From the NCBI RefSeq assembly GCF_003315795.1, contig NZ_QMEY01000016.1, positions 1 to 64,000 on the forward strand: a DNA stretch of 64,000 bases, written 5' to 3'. Positions 7,406-15,312 of this stretch are shown piece by piece. The notes under the pieces were generated by a model. The model saw only the letters and a list, made by a program, of their open reading frames with translations, was not told the DNA's origin and did no database searches. This DNA comes from Spongiactinospora rosea. Lineage in GTDB: Bacteria > Actinomycetota > Actinomycetes > Streptosporangiales > Streptosporangiaceae. Every line of letters starts with the position of its first letter. Positions within the stretch are counted from its first letter, which is position 1. Position numbers and translations under genes: made by a program.

Positions 7406-8758
7406 TCAGTCCTTGGCGGTCCTGGCCGGGCGCAGCAGCGCCTCGGCCAGGGCCAGCATGGTCTCCTCAAGCGCGCTGAGCCTGCGGGTGAGGTCGGCGT
7501 GGGCGGGCTGGACGACCTCGCTCACCGCCTCGGTGAGCTGGTCGCGGTCGGGGTGGGCGTCGATCAGCTCGGTGAGCGCGGCGGCGGCCTTGGACAGGGC
7601 CTCGAAGCGCCTGGCGTGGTCCTCGCTCTGCGCGTCGAGGAGTTCGCCGACCTTCTCGCCGACGCGTTCGCCGATGCCGAGCGTGGCCGGAAGCTGGCCG
7701 ATGCGCTGGTTGACCGCCTCCACGTGGTCGTCCACCGCCTCGATCTGCTCCCTGGTCTCCTCGGCCCCGCCGGCCAGCTCGGACAGCCGGGTGTCGACCT
7801 TGTCGAGGCGGCCGCCGAGCCCGGTCAGTACCTCCGCCGCCGCCGCGAGCCGGTCATCGGCCTGCCCGATCCGCTCGCCCAGCGCCTCGACGCGCCCCTC
7901 GATGTGCCTGCCCGCCTGCTCACCGGCCGCCGGGCCGACGGCGTCGATGCGCTCGCCCAGCCTGGACTCCGCCGTGTCGATCCGCTCACCGACTCTCGCC
8001 TCACCGCCGCCGACGATCTCGCTGATCCGCCCCTCCAGCGCGTCGAGGCGTTCGGACAGCCGCGTCTCCGTGCCCTCCACCCGCTCGGTCATCTGGGTCT
8101 CGGCGACGCCGAGCAGGCCGCCGATCCGCTCGATGGCCGTCTCGACGCGGGCGGTGAGGGCGGTGGTGTCGTCCTGCCGGCGCTGGGCGAGGTCGGCCAC
8201 CGCCTTGTCCAGCCGGGCGAACCGGCCCGCCGCCGCCTCCATGCTGCTCTGCATCTGACCGAGGCGGGCGGTGAAGTCGCCGATCCGCTGGGACACCGCC
8301 TGGGTGCCCTCCACCAGCGTCGCGAGGCGTGACAGGGCCTGCTCGACGTTCTCGCCCACCGCGCCGATGTCGGCCCACACGCTGGGCAGCTCGGCGATGG
8401 GCTTGACCTGCTCGCCGACCGCGTCGACGTGGACACCGACCACGTCCACGTGGTCGCGCACGGCCTCGATGTGCTGCGCCAGCCCCTCGGCCCAGGAGGG
8501 CGGGCGGGTGGTGATCTCGTCCAGGCGTCCGGACACGGCGTCGAGACCGCCGCTGAGGCCGCCCAGCTCACGCTCGCGTACCTCGCGCAGCAGCCACTCC
8601 ATGCCCTCCAGCCGCTGCCGGATCTCGTCCAGCACCGCACCCTGCGTGCGCTGCTCGTAGACGTGGTCCTGGGCAGCGCGCGCGAGGAGTTCGCGCATGC
8701 GCTCGGAGATGGCGGTCTGACTGCCTGCCTGCAACAGGGTGTTGCCGGAGTGGTCCAC
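7406..8758 (-). CDS. Long coiled-coil protein of unknown function
   Basis: This 450-residue protein is almost entirely predicted helix with heptad-like spacing. Short repeated phrases recur, such as GERID, ERVE, SERLD and VDVVGVHVDAV, with many Glu, Arg, Asp and Leu. I see no signal peptide, membrane segment or catalytic motif, so it is probably a cytoplasmic filament- or scaffold-like protein. The GTG start has AGGAG at good spacing. It converges with tsaD and precedes the methyltransferase end by about 200 bp. I do not recognise a named family. Confidence 0.75.
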   Translation of the reverse strand: MDHSGNTLLQAGSQTAISERMRELLARAAQDHVYEQRTQGAVLDEIRQRLEGMEWLLREVRERELGGLSGGLDAVSGRLDEITTRPPSWAEGLAQHIEAVRDHVDVVGVHVDAVGEQVKPIAELPSVWADIGAVGENVEQALSRLATLVEGTQAVSQRIGDFTARLGQMQSSMEAAAGRFARLDKAVADLAQRRQDDTTALTARVETAIERIGGLLGVAETQMTERVEGTETRLSERLDALEGRISEIVGGGEARVGERIDTAESRLGERIDAVGPAAGEQAGRHIEGRVEALGERIGQADDRLAAAAEVLTGLGGRLDKVDTRLSELAGGAEETREQIEAVDDHVEAVNQRIGQLPATLGIGERVGEKVGELLDAQSEDHARRFEALSKAAAALTELIDAHPDRDQLTEAVSEVVQPAHADLTRRLSALEETMLALAEALLRPARTAKD

Positions 8759-8966
8759 CGAATGGCTCCTTCGCTCGCCGACGGTCGGCCGAACAGCGGT
8801 GGGATGGTCGAGGCTCGGAGCCCGGGGGGCCGCATGGGCCCGACCGGTGTGGACGACCTCACCGAGTCACTGACGGCGGGTCCCTCCGAGGCTCCAAAAC
8901 TGTAGCCCGTCCTGGCGGGATCGGATGCCGGTAATCAAAAACTTGGTGATTGTCGAGGAATTGTCC

Positions 8967-10214
8967 CTAAATCAGGGAGGCGGTGTGTTTCGCCGGGGCG
9001 GTGGCGGTGCAGAGAAGTGCGAACGGCTTTTCGGCGATACGGGTAAGTACCACCGTGAGGGAATTCTCCCCGGAAAGGCGGAGATCTCGGCGTAGCCGTT
9101 CGATGTCCACGGCCGAGCCGCGCTTCTTCAGCGTCACGGTGCCGACCCGCCGCTCGCGCAGCGCCGCCCGCAGCCGCTTGAGCGAGAACGGCATCACCTC
9201 GCTGACCTCGTAGCGCGCGGCCCAGGGCGTGTCGACGTCCTCGTCACCGGTGATGTACGCGATCCGCGGGTCCAGCAGCCGCCCGCCCACGGAGGCGGCG
9301 ATGTCGGCGACCAGGTGCGCCCGGATCGCGGCGCCGTCCGGTTCGTACAGGTAGCGGCCGGGCGGGCCGGTTTCGGGAGCCGTCTCGGACGAGCCGGGGC
9401 CGGTGGCCAGGGTCATTCCGTACGGGAGCATCGTCGCTCTCCGCAGGAAGGGCCGTTCCGAGCCTTCGGCCGATGGCCCGGCGAGGTCGCCGAGCCAGAT
9501 GGCCGCCTCCTTGACCTCGCCGCGGTACGAGACCCACTCAGCCTCCGCCCCCTCCGGCACGAACTCGTACGGCAGCCCCGGGGCCACCTTCAGGCACGCC
9601 CCGCGGGCCGCCGCCGCCATGGCGAGCGCGTCGGGCAGGGGAGGGGAGTAGGACATCGGGTCGAACACCCGCCTGGCCGAGGTACGCCGGGCCGGGTCCA
9701 GGAACACGACGTCGTGGTCGCGGGGATCGACGGAGGCGGCCTCGGCGGTACGGACCCGGACGAGGTCGGAGAGGCCGAGCGCGTCGATGTTGGCCTGCGC
9801 GACGGCGGCGGTGAGCGGGTCGCGATCCACCGCCACCACCCTCAGCCCGGCCCGCGCCAGCTCGATCGCATCGCCCCCGATCCCGCAGCACAGATCCGCC
9901 ACCGACCTGCCCGCCGCGTCGTCCGGGCCGGTGGCGATTCGGCGGGCGCGGTGGGCGGCGACCTCGGGGCGGGTGGCCTGTTCCAGGCCGTCCGGGGTGA
10001 AGTACATGCGGGCGGCGTCGGGGCCGAACTTGGCGTGGGCGCGGGTGCGCAGGCGCGCCTGGGTGAGCGCCGCCGTGGCCAGATCCGCCGGGTGGACGCG
10101 GCGGAGCGCGGTGGCCGCCGCGACCGGATCGTCCCTCGACGCCAGCTCCATGGCCATGGTCAGGGCGGCCTGCCCGCGGCTCGTCAGGAGCTCAAGAAAT
10201 GCGTCAAGGTTCAT
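8967..10214 (-). CDS. Class I SAM-dependent methyltransferase with THUMP-like C-terminal domain
   Basis: This 415-residue protein has a helical N-terminal part, then a Rossmann methyltransferase core with VADLCCGIGGDAIELA (SAM loop), VVAVDRDP, and VFLDPARRT as motif IV. The C-terminal region (LKKRGSAVDIERLRRDL) matches the THUMP-like domain found with this family, which suggests an RNA substrate. The target is not known. The ATG at 10214 is preferred over the GTG-type upstream extension, which is not family-like. A TAGCGT hexamer lies 7 nt upstream of this ATG, so a leaderless mRNA is possible. Confidence 0.85.
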   Translation of the reverse strand: MNLDAFLELLTSRGQAALTMAMELASRDDPVAAATALRRVHPADLATAALTQARLRTRAHAKFGPDAARMYFTPDGLEQATRPEVAAHRARRIATGPDDAAGRSVADLCCGIGGDAIELARAGLRVVAVDRDPLTAAVAQANIDALGLSDLVRVRTAEAASVDPRDHDVVFLDPARRTSARRVFDPMSYSPPLPDALAMAAAARGACLKVAPGLPYEFVPEGAEAEWVSYRGEVKEAAIWLGDLAGPSAEGSERPFLRRATMLPYGMTLATGPGSSETAPETGPPGRYLYEPDGAAIRAHLVADIAASVGGRLLDPRIAYITGDEDVDTPWAARYEVSEVMPFSLKRLRAALRERRVGTVTLKKRGSAVDIERLRRDLRLSGENSLTVVLTRIAEKPFALLCTATAPAKHTASLI

Positions 10215-10523
10215 GTTCCCGACGCTATCGCAGGGGGCCCTCCGGGTGGTCCAGGAGCGGTGCATATGAGGGGATAAGTCACCATATTTAGGTCATAAGT
10301 GATAGATCTTGCATAGTTGCGATTTACCCGGCACCCAACAGGAGTGCCCTTGGCGGGCAAACACGGCGCAAGTGGGTGATGCCAGGAAAAGGGATGGTGT
10401 TGTTTGTCTTTCTGGGATCAGAGGTATTCAAGACGACGGAAGATTCGAGTGGCGAGTTGGTGAGTTCGATTCGAGACCGTCCAACTTTTGCCTGGCGAGC
10501 ACGAAGTACGGAGTCGCAAAGCG

Positions 10524-11246
10524 ATGATCAGGAAGATGACAACCGCGGGCCTGCTGGCCGCAGGTCTGGCCATGACCTTCGCCGCCCAGGCGAGCGCCGG
10601 CACCGAGCCGACGAAGAAGCCTGCCGAGAAGAAGCACGAGACCGTCAACACGCTGTACTACGTGTACCTGTGCGACGTTGAGAAGAACAACGTCGGTCAC
10701 TGGGTGGGTACGTCGTTCGAGGGCATCTACAACGCCCAGGACAAGAAGCACCGCCGTAGCGACTGCGACCGGTACGTGTACACCGATGACTCTTTCAACA
10801 GGGACTTCAAGAACAAGAAGTCGAAGGACTCCCACGACCGGGAGATCGAAGTCGAGAAGTCCTTCAACAAGGACGACTCGGCCAAGGGCTCCTACAACAA
10901 GGAGGCCACGGCCAAAGACTCGTTCAACAAGGACGACTCGACGGACGTGAACTACGAGGAAGAGAAGAAGTACACGTACGTCGAGGCCGACAAGGCGGAC
11001 CACAAGAAGCACGAGTGGAAGAAGCCTGAGTACAAGAAGCCGGAAGAGAAGAAGTCCGACGAGAAGTGGGACGACGAGAAGAAGTCCGACGACAAGAAGT
11101 CGGACGACAAGAAGTACGACGAGAAGAAGTACGACCACAAGAAGCATGAGTACAAGAAGCCCGGATACAAGAAGTCCGGGCTTGACCTTGAGGGCTGGGT
11201 CTTCGAGGACTCGGAGCACAACAGCGCCGTCCTGAGCCAGGACTGA
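10524..11246 (+). CDS. Secreted Lys/Asp-rich repeat protein, function unknown
   Basis: This 240-residue protein has a signal peptide (MIRKMTTAGLLAAGLAMTFA, cleaved near AQASAG). A short folded-looking part with two Cys follows (YVYLCDVEKNN... SDCDRYVYTDDS). The rest is low complexity: SFNKDDS-type repeats around residues 90-140, then a long run of KK-E/D/Y/P units (KKPEYKKPEEKKSDEK and similar) to about residue 225. Nearly all Lys codons are AAG. It is probably exported and very charged, perhaps cell-wall or spore-surface associated, but there is no direct evidence. The start is ATG 10524, with GGAG 10 nt upstream. Confidence 0.75.
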   Translation: MIRKMTTAGLLAAGLAMTFAAQASAGTEPTKKPAEKKHETVNTLYYVYLCDVEKNNVGHWVGTSFEGIYNAQDKKHRRSDCDRYVYTDDSFNRDFKNKKSKDSHDREIEVEKSFNKDDSAKGSYNKEATAKDSFNKDDSTDVNYEEEKKYTYVEADKADHKKHEWKKPEYKKPEEKKSDEKWDDEKKSDDKKSDDKKYDEKKYDHKKHEYKKPGYKKSGLDLEGWVFEDSEHNSAVLSQD

Positions 11247-11259
11247 CGCGTCGGCACGC

Positions 11260-11290
11260 GCACCCGGTTCGCGACGAACGGGCCGGGTGC
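11260..11290 (+). terminator. Hairpin after the Lys/Asp-rich gene
   Basis: GCACCCGG at 11260-11267 pairs with CCGGGTGC at 11283-11290, with some inner pairing (TTCG/CGAA). No T-run follows, as is common in high-GC actinobacteria. It lies 14 nt after the stop. Confidence 0.55.
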
Positions 11291-12121
11291 CGTCCCCCAC
11301 AGGGGCCGGGCAGGGTCATGCCGGCCCCCTTTTCCCATGCCCCCACCAGGGCGGAACGGCCGGTCTCCATCACCCTGAGACGTCCATGTCGAACGGGCAC
11401 TCCCGCGCGCCCCGGCAGACCCGTCCGAAGTGAGCCCGTCGGCGGAATGCGCCTGACCTCCCAGGCCGCCCCCGTGCGATGCGATCCCGCAGGCCGCTCG
11501 GCCTGAACCGACCCCTTGACGCGGGTCCCCCGCCGACGCATGGCGGAATGAGGGGCGCCCGGCCGCGCCCATGGCCGGATACCCGGCCCGCGTCCCGCGC
11601 CCACCATCGGTATCCGCGCCGGGGCCGCCTGGCGTGCGTCTCGGACCCGGCCGGGCGGCGGGACCAACACACGGCCTGCGCGATGTCCGGTCAGAACGTT
11701 CCCCTGTCCCCCCTTCGGCGGACGCCAGGCCCGCTCTCGGAGCCGTTGGCCGGGCCGCCGCGTGCGTCCGTCGCAGGCCCGCGAACGGGCGGCGCCGCCC
11801 CGCCCCTGGGCATGTGCGGCCGAGCGGCCCACGGCCACGTTCGGGACGCCCGCTCGTCCCGACCCGGTGCCGTCCGGTTCGGCCTCGTCGCTCACCCGGT
11901 GGAACGGTCGTGGAACGGTCTTGGTCGTCGCAATTCCTGCACGCTGCGGGATCCGGCCGCCGTACTTGCCATGGCGGTTCGCGATCGACCGGCTCTCGAC
12001 ATTGAACCGGAGGGAAATATTGCCACTGAGAGGTTTGATGGGATGGCGTCCAATTTGGAATGATACGCCCGCCCAGTATGTCGCTTTTATCCCACTAAAG
12101 GGTGTACCGGTGAGAGTTGGG
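11291..12121. other. 830-bp intergenic region with no supported gene
   Basis: Several overlapping open frames exist on both strands, but all have Pro/Arg/Gly-rich translations typical of random high-GC DNA and none has a Shine-Dalgarno or recognisable domain. The C-rich stretch 11291-11900 looks like decayed or non-coding sequence. The last ~100 bp leads into the promoter of the first small secreted protein. Confidence 0.45.
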
Positions 12122-12122
12122 C

Positions 12123-12171
12123 TTTCTTTACCGCTATTCGCTTGCTATTGGCGCAATGTCTCAGGTCTACT
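12123..12171 (+). promoter_or_regulatory. Promoter of secreted two-Cys protein 1
   Basis: TTGCTA (12142-12147), an 18-bp spacer, and TCTACT (12166-12171) form a promoter-like pair. An upstream box TTTCTTTACCG (12123-12133) is shared with paralogs 3 and 4. Box-to-(-10) spacing is 32 nt here against 42 nt in those copies, about one helical turn shorter. The leader would be about 60 nt. Confidence 0.6.
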
Positions 12172-12236
12172 AATTAGTGGCTCGGCATCCACGGAGGGAG
12201 GCCGGGCTATCAGACCAGATCGAACGGGAGATTGTC

Positions 12237-12476
12237 ATGCTCAAGAAGTTCATCGTCGGCAGCGCCGTTGTCGCCGGCTTTGCCGCCCTGGGACTTTCCA
12301 CGCCGGCGTATGCGGGTGAGGGCTGGGAAAGCAACGCTGCGGAGCAGAGCGGAAATGTTAACGTCTGCGGTAACCGCACCATCGGGGACATCTTCATCCC
12401 GATCATCCCGCTGGGCCCGGTCACGAACTCCAACAACGAGTCGACGGACTGCAGCTTCCGGGTGCACCAGAACTAA
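12237..12476 (+). CDS. Small secreted two-cysteine protein, paralog 1
   Basis: This 79-residue precursor starts MLKK, has a signal peptide cleaved near TPAYA-G, and leaves a mature peptide of about 53 residues. Two Cys (44 and 72) are separated by 27 residues, exactly as in the three paralogs downstream. The core pattern is SGNVxVCGNxxIGDI...C.xRxxQN. It is the most diverged copy (IFIPIIPLGPVTNSNNES between the Cys). The ATG is preferred over an upstream in-frame start because MLKK is conserved and AACGGGAG precedes it. The VCGN motif and Cys pair recall chaplins, but the spacing and flanks differ. Confidence 0.82.
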   Translation: MLKKFIVGSAVVAGFAALGLSTPAYAGEGWESNAAEQSGNVNVCGNRTIGDIFIPIIPLGPVTNSNNESTDCSFRVHQN

Positions 12477-12836
12477 GGTGCCCCCGGCAAGCCTCGACGA
12501 GCGGGTGCCGAAGCAGCGATTCGCTCATGGGGGCAGCACGTGGATCCTTCGCCACCGTGCACTCCTGGCCGGTCGGGCACCATTGGCCGGCCGCTCACCT
12601 GCGACGCGGACTCGCGGTCTGCGGGGGCGGCCGGCCTGGGCCGGGGAGCGAGAGGGGGCGGGCGGCGGCGGGTCCGCTTATCGCCGTTCCTGGTCTGTTC
12701 GTTCACGTTGGGCGCGATGAGGATCTCTAAGGTCCGCGTGCCCGCGTGATCGGCGGATCTTCGAGGGTATACGCCTCTGATGCAACGAAATCCATTATTG
12801 GGGATGCATCGGCTTCGCGAGGATAAAGTTGGGCTT
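12477..12836. other. Intergenic region between paralogs 1 and 2, no gene seen
   Basis: About 360 bp of C/G-rich DNA with no ORF that has a ribosome binding site or recognisable product. It ends at the strong terminator at 12837-12877. Confidence 0.4.
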
Positions 12837-12877
12837 GCGGGTGTCGCGGCGAAAGCCGTGGCACCCGCTTCCTTTTT
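12837..12877 (+). terminator. Strong intrinsic terminator with GAAA loop and T-run
   Basis: GCGGGTGTCGCGGC (12837-12850), loop GAAA, and GCCGTGGCACCCGC (12855-12868) form a 14-bp stem with two G-U pairs, followed by TTCCTTTTTT. It lies 360 bp after paralog 1, so the paralog 1 transcript may have a long 3' end, or a separate small RNA may end here. Confidence 0.75.
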
Positions 12878-13019
12878 TGTTCCGCCAGATCTGCGCCTAA
12901 CCGGCTCTGGTGTCGGGGTTTGTCGTACGTGCGGGCAGGTCAAGCCATCGCTCAGTGCGTATTAAGGTTCGCGTTCACCGGGCTGTGGTCGTTGGCGTGG
13001 CGCATGACTTCCGTTGGGG

Positions 13020-13080
13020 TTCTTTTTGCGGTCGCTGGAGTGGTGATTGGCTTGCCGTTCGTGTCGCCTGCCGTTTTACT
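13020..13080 (+). promoter_or_regulatory. Promoter of secreted two-Cys protein 2
   Basis: TTGCCG (13052-13057), a 17-bp spacer and TTTACT (13075-13080). A degenerate copy of the upstream box, TTCTTTTTGCGG, is at 13020-13031, 43 nt before the -10. Downstream GGCTCGGCC and GAGATCGATCGGGAGAT are shared with the other copies. Confidence 0.6.
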
Positions 13081-13146
13081 GGCTAGCGGCTCGGCCGTCA
13101 GTGGTACGAGCTGAATTCTCATTCCGAGATCGATCGGGAGATCTAA

Positions 13147-13401
13147 ATGCTCAAGAAGCTCGCACTCGGTGGGACCATGATCGCCGCATTCGCCGGCGTG
13201 GGGCTCGCCGCACCGGCCCACGCGGCCACGCCGTGGCCCGGGGGCGAGACCAACGCCTCGCAGCAGAACGGCAACACGATCACCTGTGGCAACAGCGCCA
13301 TCGGCGACGTGTTCGTCAACCTCCTCAACCTGACGCCGGTGACCCTCGCCGACCGCAAGCCGGTGGACTGCGGCATCCGGGTCACCCAGAACAACAACTG
13401 A
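13147..13401 (+). CDS. Small secreted two-cysteine protein, paralog 2
   Basis: This 84-residue precursor has MLKKLALGG, a signal peptide ending PAHA-A, and two Cys (47 and 75) again 27 residues apart. Motifs are NGNTITCGNSAIGD, LLNLTPVTLADRKPVDC and a terminal QNNN. The hydrophobic segment between the Cys (VFVNLLNLTPV) could support surface assembly, but that is inference. GATCGGGAG gives a good ribosome binding site. It is monocistronic, with its own promoter and a hairpin downstream. Confidence 0.85.
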   Translation: MLKKLALGGTMIAAFAGVGLAAPAHAATPWPGGETNASQQNGNTITCGNSAIGDVFVNLLNLTPVTLADRKPVDCGIRVTQNNN

Positions 13402-13472
13402 GCCGCAGACGCTGAGTTCCCTTTCCTGACGGGTGGCGGAAGCGGAGACCGCTAGGGAGACGTTCGTGACGC

Positions 13473-13506
13473 CGGCCTCCAGCCCGCCGTCTCCATCTGG
13501 AGGCCG
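13473..13506 (+). terminator. Hairpin after paralog 2
   Basis: CGGCCTCCAG (13473-13482) pairs perfectly with CTGGAGGCCG (13497-13506) around a 14-nt loop, 72 nt after the paralog 2 stop. There is no T-run. Confidence 0.5.
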
Positions 13507-13792
13507 TCGTCCGAGGCGCGGCGTGAGACGACGGCCCGTGAACCACCGTCGATCTCCATCGGCCGCCCCTCGGTGCCCTTGCCCGATCGACCGCCGGGGC
13601 CGGTCGTGGACCGCCCCATCGGGCGCTGTCCGGCCCCAGGGGCCGGTCGATCGGGTGCGATACCTCACACGCCACCTCTGGCCGGGGAACTCATGGCGAC
13701 CGGCGAGTCCGGCGGGTCGTCCTCGGCGTATGGACGGTCACCGCCGGGATCGCCGGGTCGCCGGGGCCTTCAGGGAGACGTTCCGGCTGTGC
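13507..13792. other. Intergenic region between paralogs 2 and 3, no gene seen
   Basis: This stretch is G/C-rich with several short inverted GGCC/GGCCGG motifs. I see no coding frame with a ribosome binding site. Confidence 0.4.
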
Positions 13793-13826
13793 GGGCACCG
13801 CTGCCGACGCTGCGGTGCCCCTTTTT
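13793..13826 (+). terminator. Intrinsic terminator upstream of paralog 3
   Basis: GGGCACCGC (13793-13801) pairs with GCGGTGCCC (13812-13820), then C and TTTTT. The preceding gene ends 390 bp earlier, so as after paralog 1 there is a strong terminator far from the stop codon. Confidence 0.7.
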
Positions 13827-13939
13827 CGTGGATTGCGAATCCTGTAGTAGTAGGCGCACTTCATGCCCGAAGTCCGATTTATTGGGATATAGGCATCAGG
13901 CGGCTGAAGTCCGCAAAGTGGAAATCCGGTTGATTGCCG

Positions 13940-13998
13940 TTTCTTTACGGCAATAACGGTGCTATTGGCTTGCTGTTCGTGACCGGTCCGGGTCTACT
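13940..13998 (+). promoter_or_regulatory. Promoter of secreted two-Cys protein 3
   Basis: Upstream box TTTCTTTACGG (13940-13950), then TTGCTG (13970-13975), a 17-bp spacer and TCTACT (13993-13998). The box is 42 nt before the -10, the same as in copy 4. Confidence 0.65.
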
Positions 13999-14065
13999 TG
14001 CAATCGGTCCTGCGCTCGGGTGGCGAGCGCCGGAGCCTCACGCAAGATCGATCAGGAGAATTCAG

Positions 14066-14311
14066 ATGCTCAAGAAGCTCGCAATCGGCGGAATGCTGAC
14101 GGCGTTCGCCGTCTCGGGGGTCGCCGCGCCGGCGGTGGCGGCCGCACCTTGGCCGGGGGACGAGACCAATACCGCCCAGCAGTCCGGCAACGTGATCGTG
14201 TGTGGCAACAGCGCCATTGGCGACATCATCGTCACGCTCCTCAACCTCGCCCCGGTAAGCGTCGCGACCAAGAAGCCGGTGGACTGCAGCGTTCGCGTTT
14301 ACCAGAACTGA
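14066..14311 (+). CDS. Small secreted two-cysteine protein, paralog 3
   Basis: This 81-residue precursor starts MLKKLAIGG, has a signal peptide ending near APAVA-A, and Cys at 46 and 74. Motifs are QQSGNVIVCGNSAIGDIIV and KKPVDCSVRVYQN. An in-frame ATG exists 132 bp upstream, but ATCAGGAGAA before 14066 and conservation of MLKK set the start. It is closest to paralog 2 in sequence (the ATPWPG/AAPWPG motif after the signal peptide, GNSAIGD, LLNL). Confidence 0.85.
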   Translation: MLKKLAIGGMLTAFAVSGVAAPAVAAAPWPGDETNTAQQSGNVIVCGNSAIGDIIVTLLNLAPVSVATKKPVDCSVRVYQN

Positions 14312-14453
14312 GCCGCTTGAGTCGCACACAAGGGGTGACCGGACGCCGGCGCGGACCTCGGCCCAGGGGCCTTGGTGGACCGTCTCCAGCGTCGGCGCAC
14401 ACCTTCGGCCACGGGCGCACCGAACCTTCGGTTCCCGCTCGTGCGAAGGCTCT

Positions 14454-14495
14454 GGGGGAGACATCGATGGGACCCTCCCATCCGGTGTCTCCCCC
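14454..14495 (+). terminator. Hairpin after paralog 3
   Basis: GGGGGAGACA (14454-14463) pairs with TGTCTCCCCC (14486-14495); the loop holds further GGGA/TCCC pairing. It is about 140 nt after the paralog 3 stop. Confidence 0.55.
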
Positions 14496-14534
14496 TCTCG
14501 CATGTACGGCCGGCCTCTCGCATGTACGGTCGGC
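14495..14534. repeat. 20-bp direct tandem repeat
   Basis: The unit CTCTCGCATGTACGGCCGGC at 14495-14514 is repeated at 14515-14534 with one change (GGT for GGC). No function is apparent. Confidence 0.7.
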
Positions 14535-14715
14535 GCGGCGGTGTCGGTCACGCAAGGTAGTGGGAAGATCCGGACAGTCTTCCTATAAGCCCCTGAGGTA
14601 GGAAATCTCCAATTCGCCTGCCTGAAAGCCGCTAGAAGCCCCAACCGTAAGAATTCCCCCTTCAGGGCCCGCGAATGCTCGCATGAATTCACCTGCCCGG
14701 GATGGTGATTTGCCT

Positions 14716-14774
14716 TTTCTTTACGGCGGTTATGGTGCAATTAGCTTGCTGTTCGGCCCACGGGTGGGTCTACT
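14716..14774 (+). promoter_or_regulatory. Promoter of secreted two-Cys protein 4
   Basis: Upstream box TTTCTTTACGG (14716-14726), TTGCTG (14746-14751), a 17-bp spacer, and TCTACT (14769-14774). The -35, spacer and -10 match copy 3 closely. Confidence 0.65.
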
Positions 14775-14841
14775 TGCTATCGGCTCGGCCTTCAGGTTGG
14801 TACGAGCTGGATCCTCATCCGAGATCGATCGGGAGATTTAG

Positions 14842-15093
14842 ATGCTCAAGAAGCTCGCATTTGGTGGTGCGGTGCTCGCGGCTTTTGCCGGAGTGGGGCT
14901 CGCCGCTCCGGCCCACGCGACCATCGGGCCCGACGACGGCGGCAATGTTGCTCGGCAGTCGGACAACATCGTCGTCTGTGGCAACCAGGCCATCGGCGAC
15001 ATCATTATCCCGGTGATTCCTCTCACCCCGGTTACCATCGCCACGCGCAAGCCTGTCGACTGCAGCATCCGGGCCTACCAGAACAACAACTAA
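14842..15093 (+). CDS. Small secreted two-cysteine protein, paralog 4
   Basis: This 83-residue precursor starts MLKKLAFGG, has a signal peptide ending PAHA-T, and Cys at 46 and 74 with the conserved 27-residue gap. Motifs are RQSDNIVVCGNQAIGDIII and RKPVDCSIRAYQNNN. GATCGGGAGAT supplies the ribosome binding site. It lacks the PWPG motif of copies 2 and 3 and carries GPDDGGNV instead. A perfect terminator follows 40 nt after the stop. Confidence 0.85.
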   Translation: MLKKLAFGGAVLAAFAGVGLAAPAHATIGPDDGGNVARQSDNIVVCGNQAIGDIIIPVIPLTPVTIATRKPVDCSIRAYQNNN

Positions 15094-15132
15094 TCTGGTA
15101 CCCGTGATCAACGGGGTATTTGATCGCCCACT

Positions 15133-15166
15133 GAGGGAGCCGGCGCCGCGAGGCGCCGGCTCCCTC
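15133..15166 (+). terminator. Perfect 15-bp hairpin terminator
   Basis: GAGGGAGCCGGCGCC (15133-15147), GCGA tetraloop, GGCGCCGGCTCCCTC (15152-15166). The stem is perfect and ends the secreted-protein array. Confidence 0.85.
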
Positions 15167-15312
15167 GTGTGTCCGGCCCCGCCGCCCCGGGCCGGGAAGC
15201 CCATGATCGAGTGTGTGCGCGTAGTGTGGACCCTTGCGCGTTCTGCCGCCCGTAGCGACACGCGTTCCTCTCTGGGCGGACAGGATAGGGCCTGACCTGC
15301 GGGCGGTTCGTG

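Noticed and set aside
10270..10523. Possible riboswitch in the leader of the Lys/Asp-rich gene
   Set aside because: The leader is long and somewhat structured, but I do not find the conserved core of the c-di-AMP riboswitch known from secreted actinobacterial proteins.
11479..12063. 194-codon plus-strand frame in the long intergenic region
   Set aside because: No ribosome binding site, no domain, Pro/Arg-rich composition as expected by chance in GC-rich DNA.
12237..15093. Calling the two-Cys peptides chaplins
   Set aside because: They share VCGN and two Cys, but Cys spacing is 27 residues and the standard chaplin core is not present. I kept them as an unnamed family.
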